A stretch of 64,000 nucleotides of DNA from Arthrobotrys musiformis. Lineage: Eukaryota; Ascomycota; Orbiliomycetes; Orbiliales; Orbiliaceae. How positions within the stretch are numbered: position 1 is the stretch's first letter; every line of letters starts with the position of its first letter. Made by a program: the position numbers and the translations under genes. Shown here piece by piece: positions 1-12,040 of the stretch. The stretch spans positions 186,001 through 250,000 of the forward strand of contig JAVHJL010000013.1 in the NCBI GenBank assembly GCA_036971715.1, given 5' to 3'. Under the pieces are notes generated by a model that saw only the letters and a program-made list of their open reading frames with translations, was not told the DNA's origin and did not search any database.

Positions 1-111
1 AATCCAATATCTCTTCGTCAGGTGTTACGAGAGATTTTCGCTTTCCGGACCGACGTAACGATATTTACAATCCTTTCGACAGAAGGCCCTCTCGTCAAGT
101 CAGAAAGGATG

Positions 112-121
112 TCTATAAATA
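112..121 (+). promoter_or_regulatory. TATA-like box upstream of GH5 pseudogene
   Basis: TCTATAAATA lies about 110 nt before the ATG at 228, followed by a C/T-rich leader. The spacing fits a fungal core promoter. Confidence 0.4.
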
Positions 122-227
122 CGAGGCTTCTTGTAGCAATTGCAGATAAACCTCATCACCATCACCCTCAATCAAGCTTAAGCTTCTCGACTATCAAGTA
201 AACCATTACTGCGATTGTGCTCGAAAA

Positions 228-1530
228 ATGAAGTTCTCACTTATCACACTTGCAACTTTGGCTGCTCCAGCTTTCGCAAAGGTCTACTATGCAGGCGTTG
301 CAGAAAGCGGTGGAGAGTTCGGTGTTTGGAATGACAACGGAGTTGGCAGAGGTATTTATCACAGTTTTGGCTGACAGTGGTCTCGTTCCCAGGCCGGCGG
401 CGTCTTTCTTCGCCGTTATAAGGTCAAAGGGTCAAACAACTGACAATCTCGTCGTATAATTAGGTCTCCCCGGAAGGTTCGGTTCCGACTACGCTTTCGT
501 TAATAAGACCGCCATAGATGTCATGGTCAAGGATGACAAGATTAATCTTTTCCGATTGCGTTCCTTTTGGAGCGTATGTGCCCGCCATCAGTTGGCCTTG
601 GAAAGGTCTTCAATGAGACGGTACACGCCCCCGACACCCCTACGATAAGAGGAGTGCCTAGGAACCTTTTCTGACAATTACTAACCATATAGTACTTCGA
701 TCTATTCTATGACGCCGTTCAATATGTCACAGCACGCAAAAGACGATATGTCCTCCTAGACCCCCATAATTACATGCGCTATAACTACCATTTTGCTCAA
801 CCTTACTCGGGAAGTATAATCGGCGACGTCAATGACCCCAATGCCGCCACTACTCAAGACTTCAAAATGTTCTTCACGGAACTCGCGAAGCGTTTCCGTC
901 ACAATACCCGCGTAATTTTCGGTATTATGAACGAGCCCCATGACATGCCCACGTCTTTAGTGCTCAAGAACAACCAGGCCGCCATTGACGGAATTCGCTC
1001 TACTGGGGCTAAACAAATGATTTTGGCCCCTGATAATGCTTAGTCTAGCGGCCATGCCTTCACTACTGGAAACGGTAATGAGCCTTCTTCCGATTACCTT
1101 CACTTGATGAAAGATCCACTTAACAATACTGCAATCGAAATTCATGAGTACCTTGACGACAATTATAGTGGAAGTGGGGCCAATTGTACCCAACCTGTTA
1201 GTCGACTTGATGGTGTCACCAACTGGCTCAAGCAGCATGGGCTGAAGGCTATTATCACCGAATTTGGAGGGGGTGTTAACCCAGAGGTACGGATTGTGTC
1301 CTTAGGATTCCCAAGCACTCAGAGGTCTCAGGCTAACATTCCTCCCAAAACAGTGCGCTCAAGCTCTCAAAGAATATATCGACTATCTCGAAGAAAAGGA
1401 AGTTTGGATCGGGTGGACTGCATAGGCTGCTGGTCCTCTTTGGGGATATTGGTCACCTTGCTGCCAAAGCGGCCAAGCGTTAGGTAGTTTTGAGCCTGGA
1501 AGCAAGACTAGAGACGGGGGTCCAGGGTGA
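228..1530 (+). pseudogene. GH5 endoglucanase (cellulase), inactivated
   Basis: The remnant encodes a secreted glycoside hydrolase family 5 cellulase, which would hydrolyse beta-1,4-glucan outside the cell. It starts at ATG 228 with a signal peptide (MKFSLITLATLAAPAFA). Recognisable blocks follow in order: GLPGRFGSDYAFVNKTAIDV, LLERMCPPSVGLGKVFNE, LDPHNYMRYNY, IFGIMNEPHDMP (catalytic acid Glu), NNTAIEIHEYLD and ITEFGGG (nucleophile Glu), then VWIGWTA and AAGPLWGYWSP. It is broken three ways: a one-base loss near 551-561 puts the VPFL-like strand out of frame, and TAG stops at 1041-1043 and 1423-1425 sit where the family has Trp (NAW-SSG and TAW-AAG). Probable introns lie near 344-470, 620-695 and 1288-1350. 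A TATA-like box is at about 112-120. The family assignment is firm. The loss of function is inferred from the breaks, which could also be sequencing errors. Confidence 0.85.
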
Positions 1531-2290
1531 GTAAAGTACAACGGAATACATGTATACATGATGTTTCCGGATTCCACGGTTCGATGGCTACAAAGAGACA
1601 CTGACAGCCCTGACCATAGATTATATGACCTCCTTTGGGTCCCCGTCCTCCGCCCACTAGTCCCCAAGAATCTAGGAACTCATGGGATATCTAACGTCAA
1701 CGGAACGACCGATTGGAGCATCGTCAACGTGTTATATGTATAGCTGCTCTGATCGATCTAGGTCTACATATATATAAGCCTGGATCCTCGCGAATCACAA
1801 GCCGGACCCCGCCATTCTTCTACAAATTCAGGGAAAGCACTCATTATTTTTCTCATCAATGACATCTTAATTTTGCGAATTGGGCCTTTTGCAAACATAA
1901 CACCTAAATTTATAAATACCATCCATATCCTAGCCCCTATATAAATGAATCCCTAAACCAAATATTGCAAACCAGTTGCCCAATTGTGATTCCGAATGCA
2001 TTTCGAACCCGTCACCCAAACTACAACAGCTACAACACAAGCCAATGCAGGAGAAAACATCAATCGCTCCCCATTTGCGCATTGCAAGGAAGGCTGGTCT
2101 GGAGCCGGAAGAAGGCATTTTGGTTTTATTCTAAATGGGGCGAGAATAATATTCCAAACACCTTGAGACTATCACCAGATAAAAAAGATTAAACGCCCGC
2201 GGTGGTCGTGATGTCATCGCCGAACTATAGCCCAACGGAATATGTACACTTGGGTCCCAATGTTAATGCGTGAAGCCAGTAATAATTGTC
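1531..2290. other. Intergenic, no gene seen
   Basis: AT-rich intergenic DNA between the cellulase relic and the convergent membrane-protein gene. No open frame with protein-like composition and no RNA gene was recognised. Confidence 0.4.
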
Positions 2291-3322
2291 TCACTGGTGA
2301 CCTTTGGACCAGCCCCCTGAGCCAACTTCAGCGAGCGCAATTCCCCCGGTATTATCCGGAAGATCTTGTATTCCGCCAATGTGGCTATCGTTGTTTTGGT
2401 GCTGTTTGTACGGACCCGTCGCAGTCCCAAAGCCGCTTTTGTGGGCCCTACTCTTTTTGCGCCTCCAGGCGAACAGAAAGTATCCCGCTACCGCAAGCAC
2501 TATTACAACACTGACAGTAACACCAACTGCGATCGCTATAGTTCCAGTGCGACCCTCATCGGGAGTTTCCTCTTTCCCATTGCCAGTCTCCGATGGGATT
2601 GCGCCAGTCCCCGTTCCTGAGCCTGTACTTGTACCGTCGGAGGTCGTTTGTCTCGAGCCGGTATTCGTAGCAATCGTAACTAATCCACTACGAATGTATG
2701 GTTCGAGGTCGGCTAGAAATTCTTCCGACAGATCCGTTGGTTGAGCATCGGGAGGGAAAAGAGAAAAGTCCGATGCTTGGTATTTAACCCTGACGGGGTA
2801 GTGTACAACTGAGTGATCCTTGCGCAAGTTTGTAGTATGTCTTTCGCCATCTAGCTGCTGATATTCAACAACGATGCCGGTCGGAAGTGGCTGGAAACAT
2901 ACTGGAGTGCCGCCGTAGTCGTCGTCGGTGAAAGTTGACAGAGGGATTGTGCTGGGTAAAAACCGTGGGGGTAGTGCATCTGCAAGGAGAGTGTACCCTG
3001 TAAAGCAACAATATGCGTAGACAGTCCGGCTAACATACATTTGTGATGCAGTACTCCAGCCCGACGGACAAATCCCCGGACTATAGAATGTTCGTGTGCT
3101 TGTTCCTCCTCCCACGACGGTATTAAAGTCTTGAGGCCAGCACTCTTTCGCAGCGTCATCAGCACCGGGTGGCGGGCCATTCACCATAACTGCATCTGGT
3201 GTAAACGTCCCGAAAACTCCATAATAGTATTGGCTCGAGCACGATGTTGCTGGGATGAATTGTGTTGTGAGAGGGTACGATGTTGTCGGTTTCGGACTGC
3301 TGCTTGTTGTTCGGGTGGCCAT
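2291..3322 (-). CDS. Single-pass membrane protein with Cys-rich ectodomain
   Basis: Intronless 343-aa protein. The N-terminal part (about residues 1-215) is Ser/Thr/Pro-rich with scattered cysteines, including the blocks YSPGICPSGW and YAYCCFTGYTLL. This layout is common in uncharacterised fungal surface proteins (C...YSPGICPSGY...CCPSGY). A Ser/Thr/Gly-rich linker precedes one strong transmembrane helix at about residues 252-276 (IAIAVGVTVSVVIVLAVAGY) and a basic stop-transfer RRKKSR. The roughly 60-residue cytosolic tail is Gly/His-rich. There is no classical signal peptide, so the helix probably acts as signal anchor. It may be a wall sensor or surface receptor, but that is inference from topology. 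The ATG at 3322 is the first in frame. Confidence 0.8.
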   Translation of the reverse strand: MATRTTSSSPKPTTSYPLTTQFIPATSCSSQYYYGVFGTFTPDAVMVNGPPPGADDAAKECWPQDFNTVVGGGTSTRTFYSPGICPSGWSTASQMYVSRTVYAYCCFTGYTLLADALPPRFLPSTIPLSTFTDDDYGGTPVCFQPLPTGIVVEYQQLDGERHTTNLRKDHSVVHYPVRVKYQASDFSLFPPDAQPTDLSEEFLADLEPYIRSGLVTIATNTGSRQTTSDGTSTGSGTGTGAIPSETGNGKEETPDEGRTGTIAIAVGVTVSVVIVLAVAGYFLFAWRRKKSRAHKSGFGTATGPYKQHQNNDSHIGGIQDLPDNTGGIALAEVGSGGWSKGHQ

Positions 3323-4820
3323 AACAGCTTCTATAACTCTGTCGTGATCGGCTGGGTTTATCGAATTATCTATGATGTTTTCAATTCCAATACGGCTCGG
3401 ATCGATTGTATCGCCCAGTACCTAAATTTATATACAAAAGACCTCTTTTATTGTATACCCAAGGGGTTTTTTGTTTTCCTGCGTTTTTCGTTCGTTTCGG
3501 GCAAGAAAAAAAAAATTCTGTCCGCTGATATATGATACTTCGGTGCGCTCCTTTTGAAGCTTCCGTCATGAAATTTCAGGAGTTTTCTAACGTTATGGTC
3601 AAGAGTTCATGATAATCCGCACCCTGGTTAGCTTCGGGTCCTATTGTCTCATACCAGACCCTTGACCAATTAGGGTGCTTTGCTGTCTTGGGCCGACAAG
3701 GGCCATCGTTGCGTCCGAAACATGTCCCGAGCCGCCACGAGTTGTCGAACCGCTCGAATTCAAGCTTCATGATCAACCCGTTACATTTCTGACCAATACC
3801 AATGATCTTTTCTCGATAGGTCTTAACATCTCTATGTTTATACATGTAACCGTGGGCTTATCCTTCGTATGTCCTTTTGCCCATAATTTCTTCGAGGCAG
3901 ATGCATAGCCGAGCCTTTATTGTTGGAAAGCTTAAATTTCGACAACGATGGAGCCATAACGCGACCGAGCCAAATTTTCAAAACAACCCATTCAATAACG
4001 TTATAAATTTTAATTTCTAACGAGCCAGCGTCCTCTTATTTCGCTCCGGGCCCACACGCACATGGTTGGAAATCACGCATTGCGAAACGTCTACCACCAT
4101 CCTAGCAAGCGCTGCTTAGTTTGTCGACCCAAGACCTCAAAGCCAAGGAGAATTATTGGTTCTGTGGCACAGAAAAACAAAGTGAAATGTTGCATTTTTT
4201 GTGTTGGGACAGCGACTTGCTTGTCGCCAGTTTCGGATGATCAGGAGTGGCGCGTGGAGTCAACATTCCAGATTTGATCGAACGACTCCTCATGACGTCA
4301 CGTCGCCTCTTCTCACAATCCTGCAATTGAGCCATATTTGGAAATGGCTATTAATAGAATGCTTCAGAAAAAGGACGATTTGTATAAAAAGACGATTTGT
4401 ATAAGGCTAAACTAACTAATTAATTCAGATCGCAAAAAGATACTGTATAACGATATTTTAGAATACAACATTTAAAAGCCTTCCCGAGGCCACCTAGAAG
4501 TACAAAAGTTATGCGAGAAAACATCAAGAATAGAAAGAAGAAAACTCAGAAAACGCGTAGGAGAGCAATTTTATTAAGGTAAGCCAAGAACGGCATTGTC
4601 AAGAAGAATTGAGAAGAGTTTTGTGAGAAAGCAAATTTGCAAAGAAAGGTCCAGACAGAAGCCTAGGACTGGGAGGGATTGGTGCATGCTGTAGTGCAGG
4701 ATCGCTAACGTTGAAAGGCTGATATATATAGACGCTAAAACTTGGCTTTTGTGTTTCACGGCCGTTAAATTCGTAAAATCCGCACAAGGATGAACCGGTG
4801 GGCTGTGTAGGCCTTTTTTA
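3323..4820. other. Intergenic with one small doubtful ORF
   Basis: No confident gene. On the minus strand, 3845-3576 is an open 89-codon ATG frame with a Cys/Trp-bearing middle (WRLGTCFGRNDGPCRP) that looks more protein-like than chance. It has no signal peptide and a stop two to three codons upstream, so it could be the last exon of a small secreted protein or nothing. The rest is AT-rich, with a poly-A run near 3505-3515. Confidence 0.3.
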
Positions 4821-5590
4821 CTAGTAGCCGTTGTAGCCATATTGAGGTTGGCCGTAGGCATGGGTATGAGGGTGACCATACTGGGACTGGTGGTAGGTTT
4901 CCTCCCCATAGTTTGGATATTGGTTATATTGATACTCCTGGCCGTGACCGTTGTAATGTTGATTGCCACTAGAAGAGCCGGCTTCATAGTTGTATCCGTC
5001 TTGGTAGGCAGTCTCCTCCTCCTCCTCCAGAAAGTCGTAGTCAGGGGAAGCATCCCCTGAATCACCGCCTTGTGATCCACCCGAGCCCGAGGAGCCACCA
5101 CCACCCGAGCTTTTCTTCCTCGGCATATGTTTCATACTGGTTCTAGGAGAGCATGGCAAGCACCTAACTACACATCGCTGGCAGCGGTTTGGTTCGTCCT
5201 GGCTGGAGAGGCACTGTTCGAGGGTGTTTAGCATAGCTTCTCTTGTAAGTTAAGTTCACAAGGGTGATGGAATTTACCTTTTGGCGGGCATCGCGGCAAT
5301 AAGAACATTTATAGAAATGGAGGACCCTGCCCTGTCGCTCTTCTGGGGTCGGCTGGGCAAGGGTACAGGTGTATTTGAACCTCTTGCAGCGATCACAATT
5401 GGCAGGATCGTAAGGGTCACGAACGCACTGTAGTTTTCAACATTGCATTAGATTTTACAATTTCATATTCGGACATTCGAATCCAGTTGGTTCTATCCGT
5501 CACAAGTATAGATAGATATGGGGTGAAGAAACTCACTGCTTGGCGGTCGTGACGGCAGCGCCAACACGTTGTGTTGCTTTTTGGAGGCAT
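4821..5590 (-). CDS. Tandem Zn(II)2Cys6 two-finger protein A
   Basis: Three exons (5590-5537, 5427-5278, 5213-4821) splice in phase 0 to 198 aa. Finger 1 has Cys at 9, 12, 19, 29, 32 and 39; finger 2 at 59, 62, 69, 79, 82 and 89. Both match the fungal Zn(II)2Cys6 pattern with the same spacing, C-x2-C-x6-C-x9-C-x2-C-x6-C. Each intron (GTGAGT...CAG and GTAAAT...ACAG) falls exactly between residue x6 and the third Cys codon, and without splicing neither finger exists. After the fingers come a basic Gly/Ser linker, an acidic DFLEEEEE patch and a tail rich in Tyr, Gln, Gly and His. Zn2Cys6 domains normally bind DNA. Two fingers in a small protein without the usual fungal activation domain is unusual. 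Paralog: 12040-11270. The function is unknown. Confidence 0.82.
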
Positions 5591-8500
5591 TGTAGTGATT
5601 CTTAGAGTCAAAAAAATTATATATTGAGAGAAAGGGAAATTTTAGAGGCGAAGTGATAGTTGGCTTGTAGAAGCTGTGGAGAATTGACTGTATATCTCAA
5701 GAAGTTATTGTTCCTCGCTGTTCTGCTTGATGCTTGCTGATATTTCTATTTTGTGGTGATTCTCAATCGTTCCTTATATACAGAACTTAGCGCGCTGCGG
5801 AACTCGAGGCCTCGCGAGGTCTATATGAACAAAGCCTGGGTCTGAGCCCGCAGCGCTCGAATTCAGGCCAGGCATCGTTAGGATAAGAGTAATCAAGCGA
5901 TACTCTCTGATTGGGAATGCGGCTGCCAGGCTTTCCGAAGCTACGAAAAAAAAAAAACCTTAGAGTGGACCGGACCTGTACCCTTCGCAACATAGTACAA
6001 AAACATCCCCGCCATACAGGTATTCAGTTTGATCAGGGAACATCGACATCTGCCACCACAAGCTGAGCAAGGAGCTGCACTAGCCGGATGAGTAACCCAC
6101 CACATCAAGGTACGCCAGGAACTTCAATCCTGCTGTGGGTCCTCTTTGCAAGGGAGTTCGACCCAACCTTCAACCTAGCTACTCCTGTAAGCGAAAACCA
6201 ATGGTCGCTGGAAAGTTCGTCGCTCCTAAATGCCCTCCAACATGGTGGCGCTTTCTGGTATGATCGGGCTAGCTCAAGCTCCACACTTCCGACGCTGAAA
6301 AAGGAAAGAACCATAGTGCGATCGCGAAAGCTCAAAAATGTGAGCCGTGTAAAACGGACCTTGAACCCCAAACATGGGAAACAGGATGCTAAATTGGCGC
6401 AATATTCGGAAAAATATGTTGGGCTTCCCTGCAGGGAGGTTTGACATGGGTGAGGCTGACCACTTACATAACGAAACTTGTACCGCACCGCCTTATCAGG
6501 GGCCGTAGGGCAGCCACTATGCCACAAGTGGCTTCAAGCTAGACAATCACAGCCGCATGCAGCAACTACCAGTCAACGGCCGACCCTGGGTTTCATGTCG
6601 CACAGATTTCCGGGCCCATATGCATACGCCGCACCCCTTTGAGTGTCTTTCAAGTATTACGGGGAGTCAAGCTTTTAATTAAGTACCTGGTTCATCAAAA
6701 GTTTCCCATGCATCTATACCTTTCCAATGGTTGCTTTTGCGTATGAAGATAAAACATATGTATATATGCATCAGCAATGTTACTAGTATAATCCTCTGAT
6801 TCATAGAGAATATTTGGTCAGCCACGACGGCCACCCGGGGTACCGGGGTGACTACTGGAACAGCACATGTTTTGCTTCTAGGATACATGGTGGCCACTTA
6901 TCCCGAACTGGTATCAGCTTTAATTCGACGCCCAAACAAAGCCCTAGAACCCTGACCATGTATGCCGCATCGCAAACCGGAACCGGTGGAGCCAAGTGCA
7001 TGCTCATACGGCCAGCCTCCCGTATTAGTTTGACGTTTGGTGCCGTCTATCACTTTGTGGCTTTTTTTTATATACTTCGGCTATTAAAAAAATTTCCTAG
7101 ACGACTCCGAGTTGTTTCGAAAATTCGAACTTAGACTCGTAGAATTAGAATTGATTGGCCATCGACACTAAACTTGCCGTCTGTTCCTGTGTACGTTCCT
7201 GCATAGTCGATCATCTACGTTTAAGGATAAAATTGCTTTTCAATAACAGCCGCATAGCGGGAACAGGGGATCAGTAATATAACAGTCATCTATCGTTAGA
7301 TGTTGAATCATGCATCGCCAACAAAGCAACGGCGATTCTGAATAGGTCATGGATTCCTACACACCTTGATCCAATTGGATGCTTCTGTAGTTAACCGACC
7401 CATCTGCACATCAACAGATGTACAACTGAGACTGGTAGCCTAGGAGCTTCGTCTCGGTTGCATTGATACATCCCGAAGAATTCAAATCCCGTGAAGAATA
7501 TTGGCCTGCGAAGCATAAGCGAGTTAAGCCATTATCACCAGATCCTTAGTGCATAATTGGCATCATATCCTATGTGCTCAAAAACAAAGGTTTACATACC
7601 ATGCGCATGTGGGGTTAGAAATGCGGAATCATGCTAGGTATAGCTTGCTGGCAGCTGGGAGATGAATGGTCAGCTGGCTTCGGGTGTGCATTGCATGTAT
7701 CTGAAGCGTAACTTCCAATACATTTCCGTGATTAGCCATTGGGCCTGTCCTAAATGTCCGGACATTACAAATAATCCACTAACCAGGTCTAGACTTCAGA
7801 AGAGCACACCGGGCCTACCTGATACCCACGTAAGAGACTTCATCCCCAAGAAGGGGAAATACAGCCCGGGGTTGACTACCGAATCATAGAGGTATCGCAT
7901 CAAGGATCACTCCAAAATAGATTCAGCATAGTGCCCTCTAAACGCTCAATGATAGACCGAGAGCTCGAGAGCTGATAGATATGGTCATATGAATAATGTA
8001 ATTTAGAAGCGAGCCTGCATTGAAGTCAAGTGGGGCTTATGAGGCGGCAGACGGGAGTGGGTACTCAGCTAGTTCTTGATCATATTTGCGTAAAGAACTT
8101 CAAGAAGTTTCTATATCCTGTTCGGCATACGAAGTGCGCCGGAGCTGTTCTGGCTATTCCTTACCGAAGGGGGCCCCTCCAAAAACATAACCGACTTCGC
8201 CTCTCATAATATCGATACATATCTAAGCTAGGTGTTAGCTAGTGTAACCGAGTGGTAAACGACAAATACATCGTGCATGCATAGCCTGAGAAGCTAGAAG
8301 CAAACGAAGTAGATGATATTCTTGGAGAGGAAGCGATGGCCCGGGGTCCAGGCCGAATGAGGTGTAGCTCCCGCCACGACGGTCTCGAGGGAAGGATCCT
8401 AGGAGAACACCTTCTTTTTTTTTTTTTTTTTCCCGTCGCGCCATCATGGCTTAGATTATCCTCGGGAGCGGATCAGCTGTGTAGACAATACGTCTAAAAA

Positions 8501-11269
8501 GTAATGTTGCACGAATGTTCGGATGTAGTCTAGTGACGAAAATAGACGTATGGTTCGTCATTTGTTAATTATTCATAACGGGAGCCATAGTACGGAATAC
8601 TAAGGGAAATTTCAGCCCCTTGGAAAGCCTTAAAGGTCGTGGCAACAATGTTACCAACGAATGTTAGTGGATTGTGGAGTTCGAGGCTCGCGCAAAGTTG
8701 CCGAATATAATATTAATCTATGACGCCGCGATTTGAGTGTTCGGCAAGTCCGTTGAACTACCCACAAAGATAGAGCCCTTGTTTACCTTGCATGCTGTCG
8801 CGTCTGTTCCGATTTCAGCAAGCTAATCATGCGCCAGGGTATGCGAGAGTATAGCTCTTAAGGCTTGTTGGGACAAACCACCCTCAATTTCATTGTGAAG
8901 ACCTTGATTCATGTCATCTGCTCACCTTTTCGGGCTTGAAAGTACCCACAGTTGTGTCATTTCTTAATGGAGAATTAAGGCAATTCACAGCTGCACTTCC
9001 CGGCTATACCTGGGCTGCATCCTGCAACTCGATTGCATCCAGCTTGAGACAGTCGCAAGAACATAGTACATTATGTACAGACAAACTGTCACGTACACGG
9101 AGCAAAGATACCGGCTAAGACGGGACTTCCCCTCGCTCGCGTCATAATCCCTCACTAGCTGTCCACTCTGGGGGCAGCTTGGCCCTTCTTCTGGCAAAGA
9201 TAGTCGATTTCGAGCTGAATGGCGTTGCGCTAGCAGAGTGGGTCTATTCCGAAGTGCGCTGTCCAATCATTTCCTCCAAATCCCGCTTTTTTTGGAGGCT
9301 TTATGCTTGGCACCATCCCTCCACCATCATTCTTCCACCTAGGATGCCTGAGTATCTCCACTATTGCCATGTTCGTTCACAGGACCTGGAGTTCAGAAGC
9401 TGCAAGAAAAACGGCATCCATACCTGGGGGGCTAGCATTCGTGGCTTAGGGAATCTTTTTCTAGAACCCATGTGGATGGTATCCACCCCGCCCGTCGTTC
9501 AGTTCTACTCCGAAACTCTCACCGGCCACCGCATGGACCAGGAAAGCACAAGCTCGAGAGCTTTAGTTCTAGCTTCCAAAAAGCTTTGGTTTTGGCAGGC
9601 GGACATGATTGCGTAACATCTTAGCTGTCAATCGTCTGGCCTCATGACAAAAATCTGGCTGCAAGCGCCCACCAAAACTTGGTGAGTTCTCTAGCTTCTG
9701 AGCATTCGCTACACATTCAGCCACTCAAGCCGACAATACCCATTCCGGATACAACAGCGACGAGGCTGAAAATTCCACATGATCGTGCATACAAGCAGCG
9801 GTTAACAACACAACACCACTCCAAGCTACCAGTTAGTATCCTCCGTCTAAGCTGAGGAGGGAGGACGAGTTTCCCGGCTTCAAACTAGTTCCGACATTCA
9901 TTCCTCATTCTTCCGATTGTGGGTGTTGTTACAACTGCAACAGGACGGCGAGGTGAGTGATCGGTGCAGTATCATAAGGACCAGCTTTCGTATGGTCGGA
10001 TTCTTATAATGAAGACAATTTGCGGAACATTAGTTGAGATATGCTATACATGATGGCCAATTTCCAATTTTCCGTGCGATTTATATTCGCCAGCGCCCAA
10101 CCGACCAAAGCTTGGTCCGGACGGCGGGAAATTATTATTTTAATCTTTATCCCTCCTATATCCATCCCGGCATTCGACGGCGGGTCCCGAATATTCGAAA
10201 GAGGTAATTACCTTGGCTAGCTGCAAGATCTCGAGATAACCGGTATTTTTGAGCTAATTAAACGAGCAAGTGTGCAGGGAAGATGCATGCTGCCGTTCCT
10301 TATTGGCAAATAAAATAGTGGATACCTATAGGTACCTCCAGAGCTGGAATAAATGCGTGCTTGCGGAGGCTAACCACGCTACCTCGTGGATATTCGAGTA
10401 TGAGAAAGTGATTGGTCCATCGATCTAATAGCATATAACGCTGCGAAGCTTGGTAATTCTGTAGAAAGCCCCACATTGCCACGGTGGGTGTCGGTAAAAC
10501 GTGGCCCGAGTGTCGCCAACAATCTCTGGATCGCACTCGGGATAGACCCTTGAAATTTTACAAAACAAGGGGCATGTTTCGGACGCTCTGCACTGTCCTG
10601 TACAGGATGCCCTCGAAACCTCTGTGTTGACGATACCGATCCAACCTTACCCGAATATCTATGGCGCGAGAACTCAGAGGTTGCACCGCGACGAAAAGTC
10701 TGGTTCACGTCGAAGACCTGGGGGAAGGCTGATGCGGCAAGGCCAGCGAGTGGCAAACTAGTCTTGGGAAGTGGGGACGGTAAATCGGGACGATTCATTG
10801 AGGGAAGCTAAAAACTCAATAGTACAAAGGCACAGCCATACTATACACGAAGGAAGATGTACCCTTCACCCATCTACATGGGTGGTGCCACATTGGCCAC
10901 CTGTGGAAATGATTCGACGCCCAGGAATTATAAAACGAGGCCAAATAATACATTGCAGAAAAGAAGACGCTGACAAAGGAAAAGAACTCAAAGAGAAAAT
11001 GCTAGACTCGCTAGTTAAAGAATCAGGGCTAGAAGATAAAATTTAAAAACGCACGATGCAAATCCTTTTCCGTCCCAGTCGGTATTATCCCTTGTACAAT
11101 ATGCCAGCAAATCCCTAGTCCAACCAACCGCTTTCTATCCATATCCAAATCACAAACTCCGAGCCAATGTATGGTGCAGGAGACCCAAGGAAAAAATCAG
11201 GCTTTAGAAAAAAAATTACGTGTGTGGGTACCCTGCTACTGAGGGTCCTCGGTGGCGGGAAAATCCCGT
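5591..11269. other. Gene-poor stretch, mostly no genes seen
   Basis: About 5.7 kb without a gene I can defend. Open frames at 6088-6527 (both strands) and 9179-9616 lack domain-like composition, and several start only at non-ATG codons. A short charged ATG frame at 10909-11046 (+), ending in KEKMLDSLVKESGLEDKI, is protein-like but only about 45 codons long. Low-complexity tracts include poly-A at about 5946-5957 and a 17-18 nt poly-T at 8414-8431. No tRNA, rRNA or transposon ends were recognised. Confidence 0.4.
8413..8431. repeat. Poly-T tract
   Basis: Uninterrupted T run in otherwise mixed sequence. It could be a retroposed poly-A tail in reverse orientation or plain slippage; no element body was identified beside it. 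Confidence 0.6.
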
Positions 11270-12040
11270 CTACTGGCGCATGAACAAAGGGCTGTCAGAA
11301 TAATCTGAGCTTCCGGAATCAGGTGAAAAGGGGGAGGTGTAGTTCATGTGGTACATTGGGTGTGAGTAGTGCTCTTGCCATTGGTTGTTGGTTTCAGTTC
11401 CCCAGTCATAGACGTCTTCCTCGTAACCAGTAGTGTATTCGTACTCTGCCGTGTACTCCGCGTATTCGCCGTAATCCGCAATCGAAGAATGGCAATCACT
11501 CCCGCTGTCGTGTGTCGAGGCTCCTCTGCTGTTACGGACGCGAGATGGTCTTGTCGGAGCTGAGCACTGGCTTCCAGCTGTTCTCGCGCATCGGTCGCAT
11601 GGGTTCGGCCAGGGACCATATGTGAATGTGCACTTTTCGTTGTTTTAGTTAGCCTCTGCTTATGATCCCTCAATATGACAAATTGATGTCTCCCGAAACT
11701 TACAGTTTTGTGATCTCGACGGCATTTATCGCATTTCAAGTCATTTAGGACCCTCTTTTTCCGTACCATGGGTTCAACTGAGGGGTCTGTAGAGCAATTG
11801 CTGTAGTTGTACTTGTCGCATCGGAGGCAAACCATAGTTCCATCATCGGCTGGGTGTCTCGGGCACTAATCCCCAAAATATTAACGTCTGATCACAATCG
11901 ATTGCGGACTTCAAGTTTATCCATCCAAGGGTCCTTAGTACCTTCTGTTTATCCCGCCTGCAATTGTTGCAGATAAGAGTATCTCTTCTTCCGCGCATAT
12001 CTGGCCTGGAGGCAGATCCTTGAGAATATGCAGAAGACAT
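11270..12040 (-). CDS. Tandem Zn(II)2Cys6 two-finger protein B
   Basis: Three exons (12040-11942, 11865-11704, 11632-11270) splice in phase 0 to 207 aa. Finger 1 has Cys at 24, 27, 34, 46, 49 and 57; finger 2 at 78, 81, 88, 99, 102 and 110, i.e. C-x2-C-x6-C-x10/11-C-x2-C-x7-C. As in protein A at 4.8 kb, both introns sit directly before the third Cys codon, and the C-x2-C-R-x-D core is shared (CNNCRRDKQK, CDKCRRDHKT). The C-terminal half has no cysteine beyond about residue 135 and is rich in Tyr, Glu, Ser and Asp (acidic tyrosine repeats, then SPFSPDSGSSDYSDSP). It may be nuclear and DNA-binding by family rule, though the short length, paired fingers and absence of a regulatory domain leave this open. 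The last acceptor (GAAAAG) is weak but needed for finger 2. Confidence 0.8.

Noticed and set aside
6088..6527. Overlapping 118-aa (+) and 140-aa (-) ORFs
   Set aside because: Both strands are equally open, with no motif, signal peptide or splice context.
9179..9616. 145-aa plus ORF
   Set aside because: Begins at TTG, no domain-like pattern.
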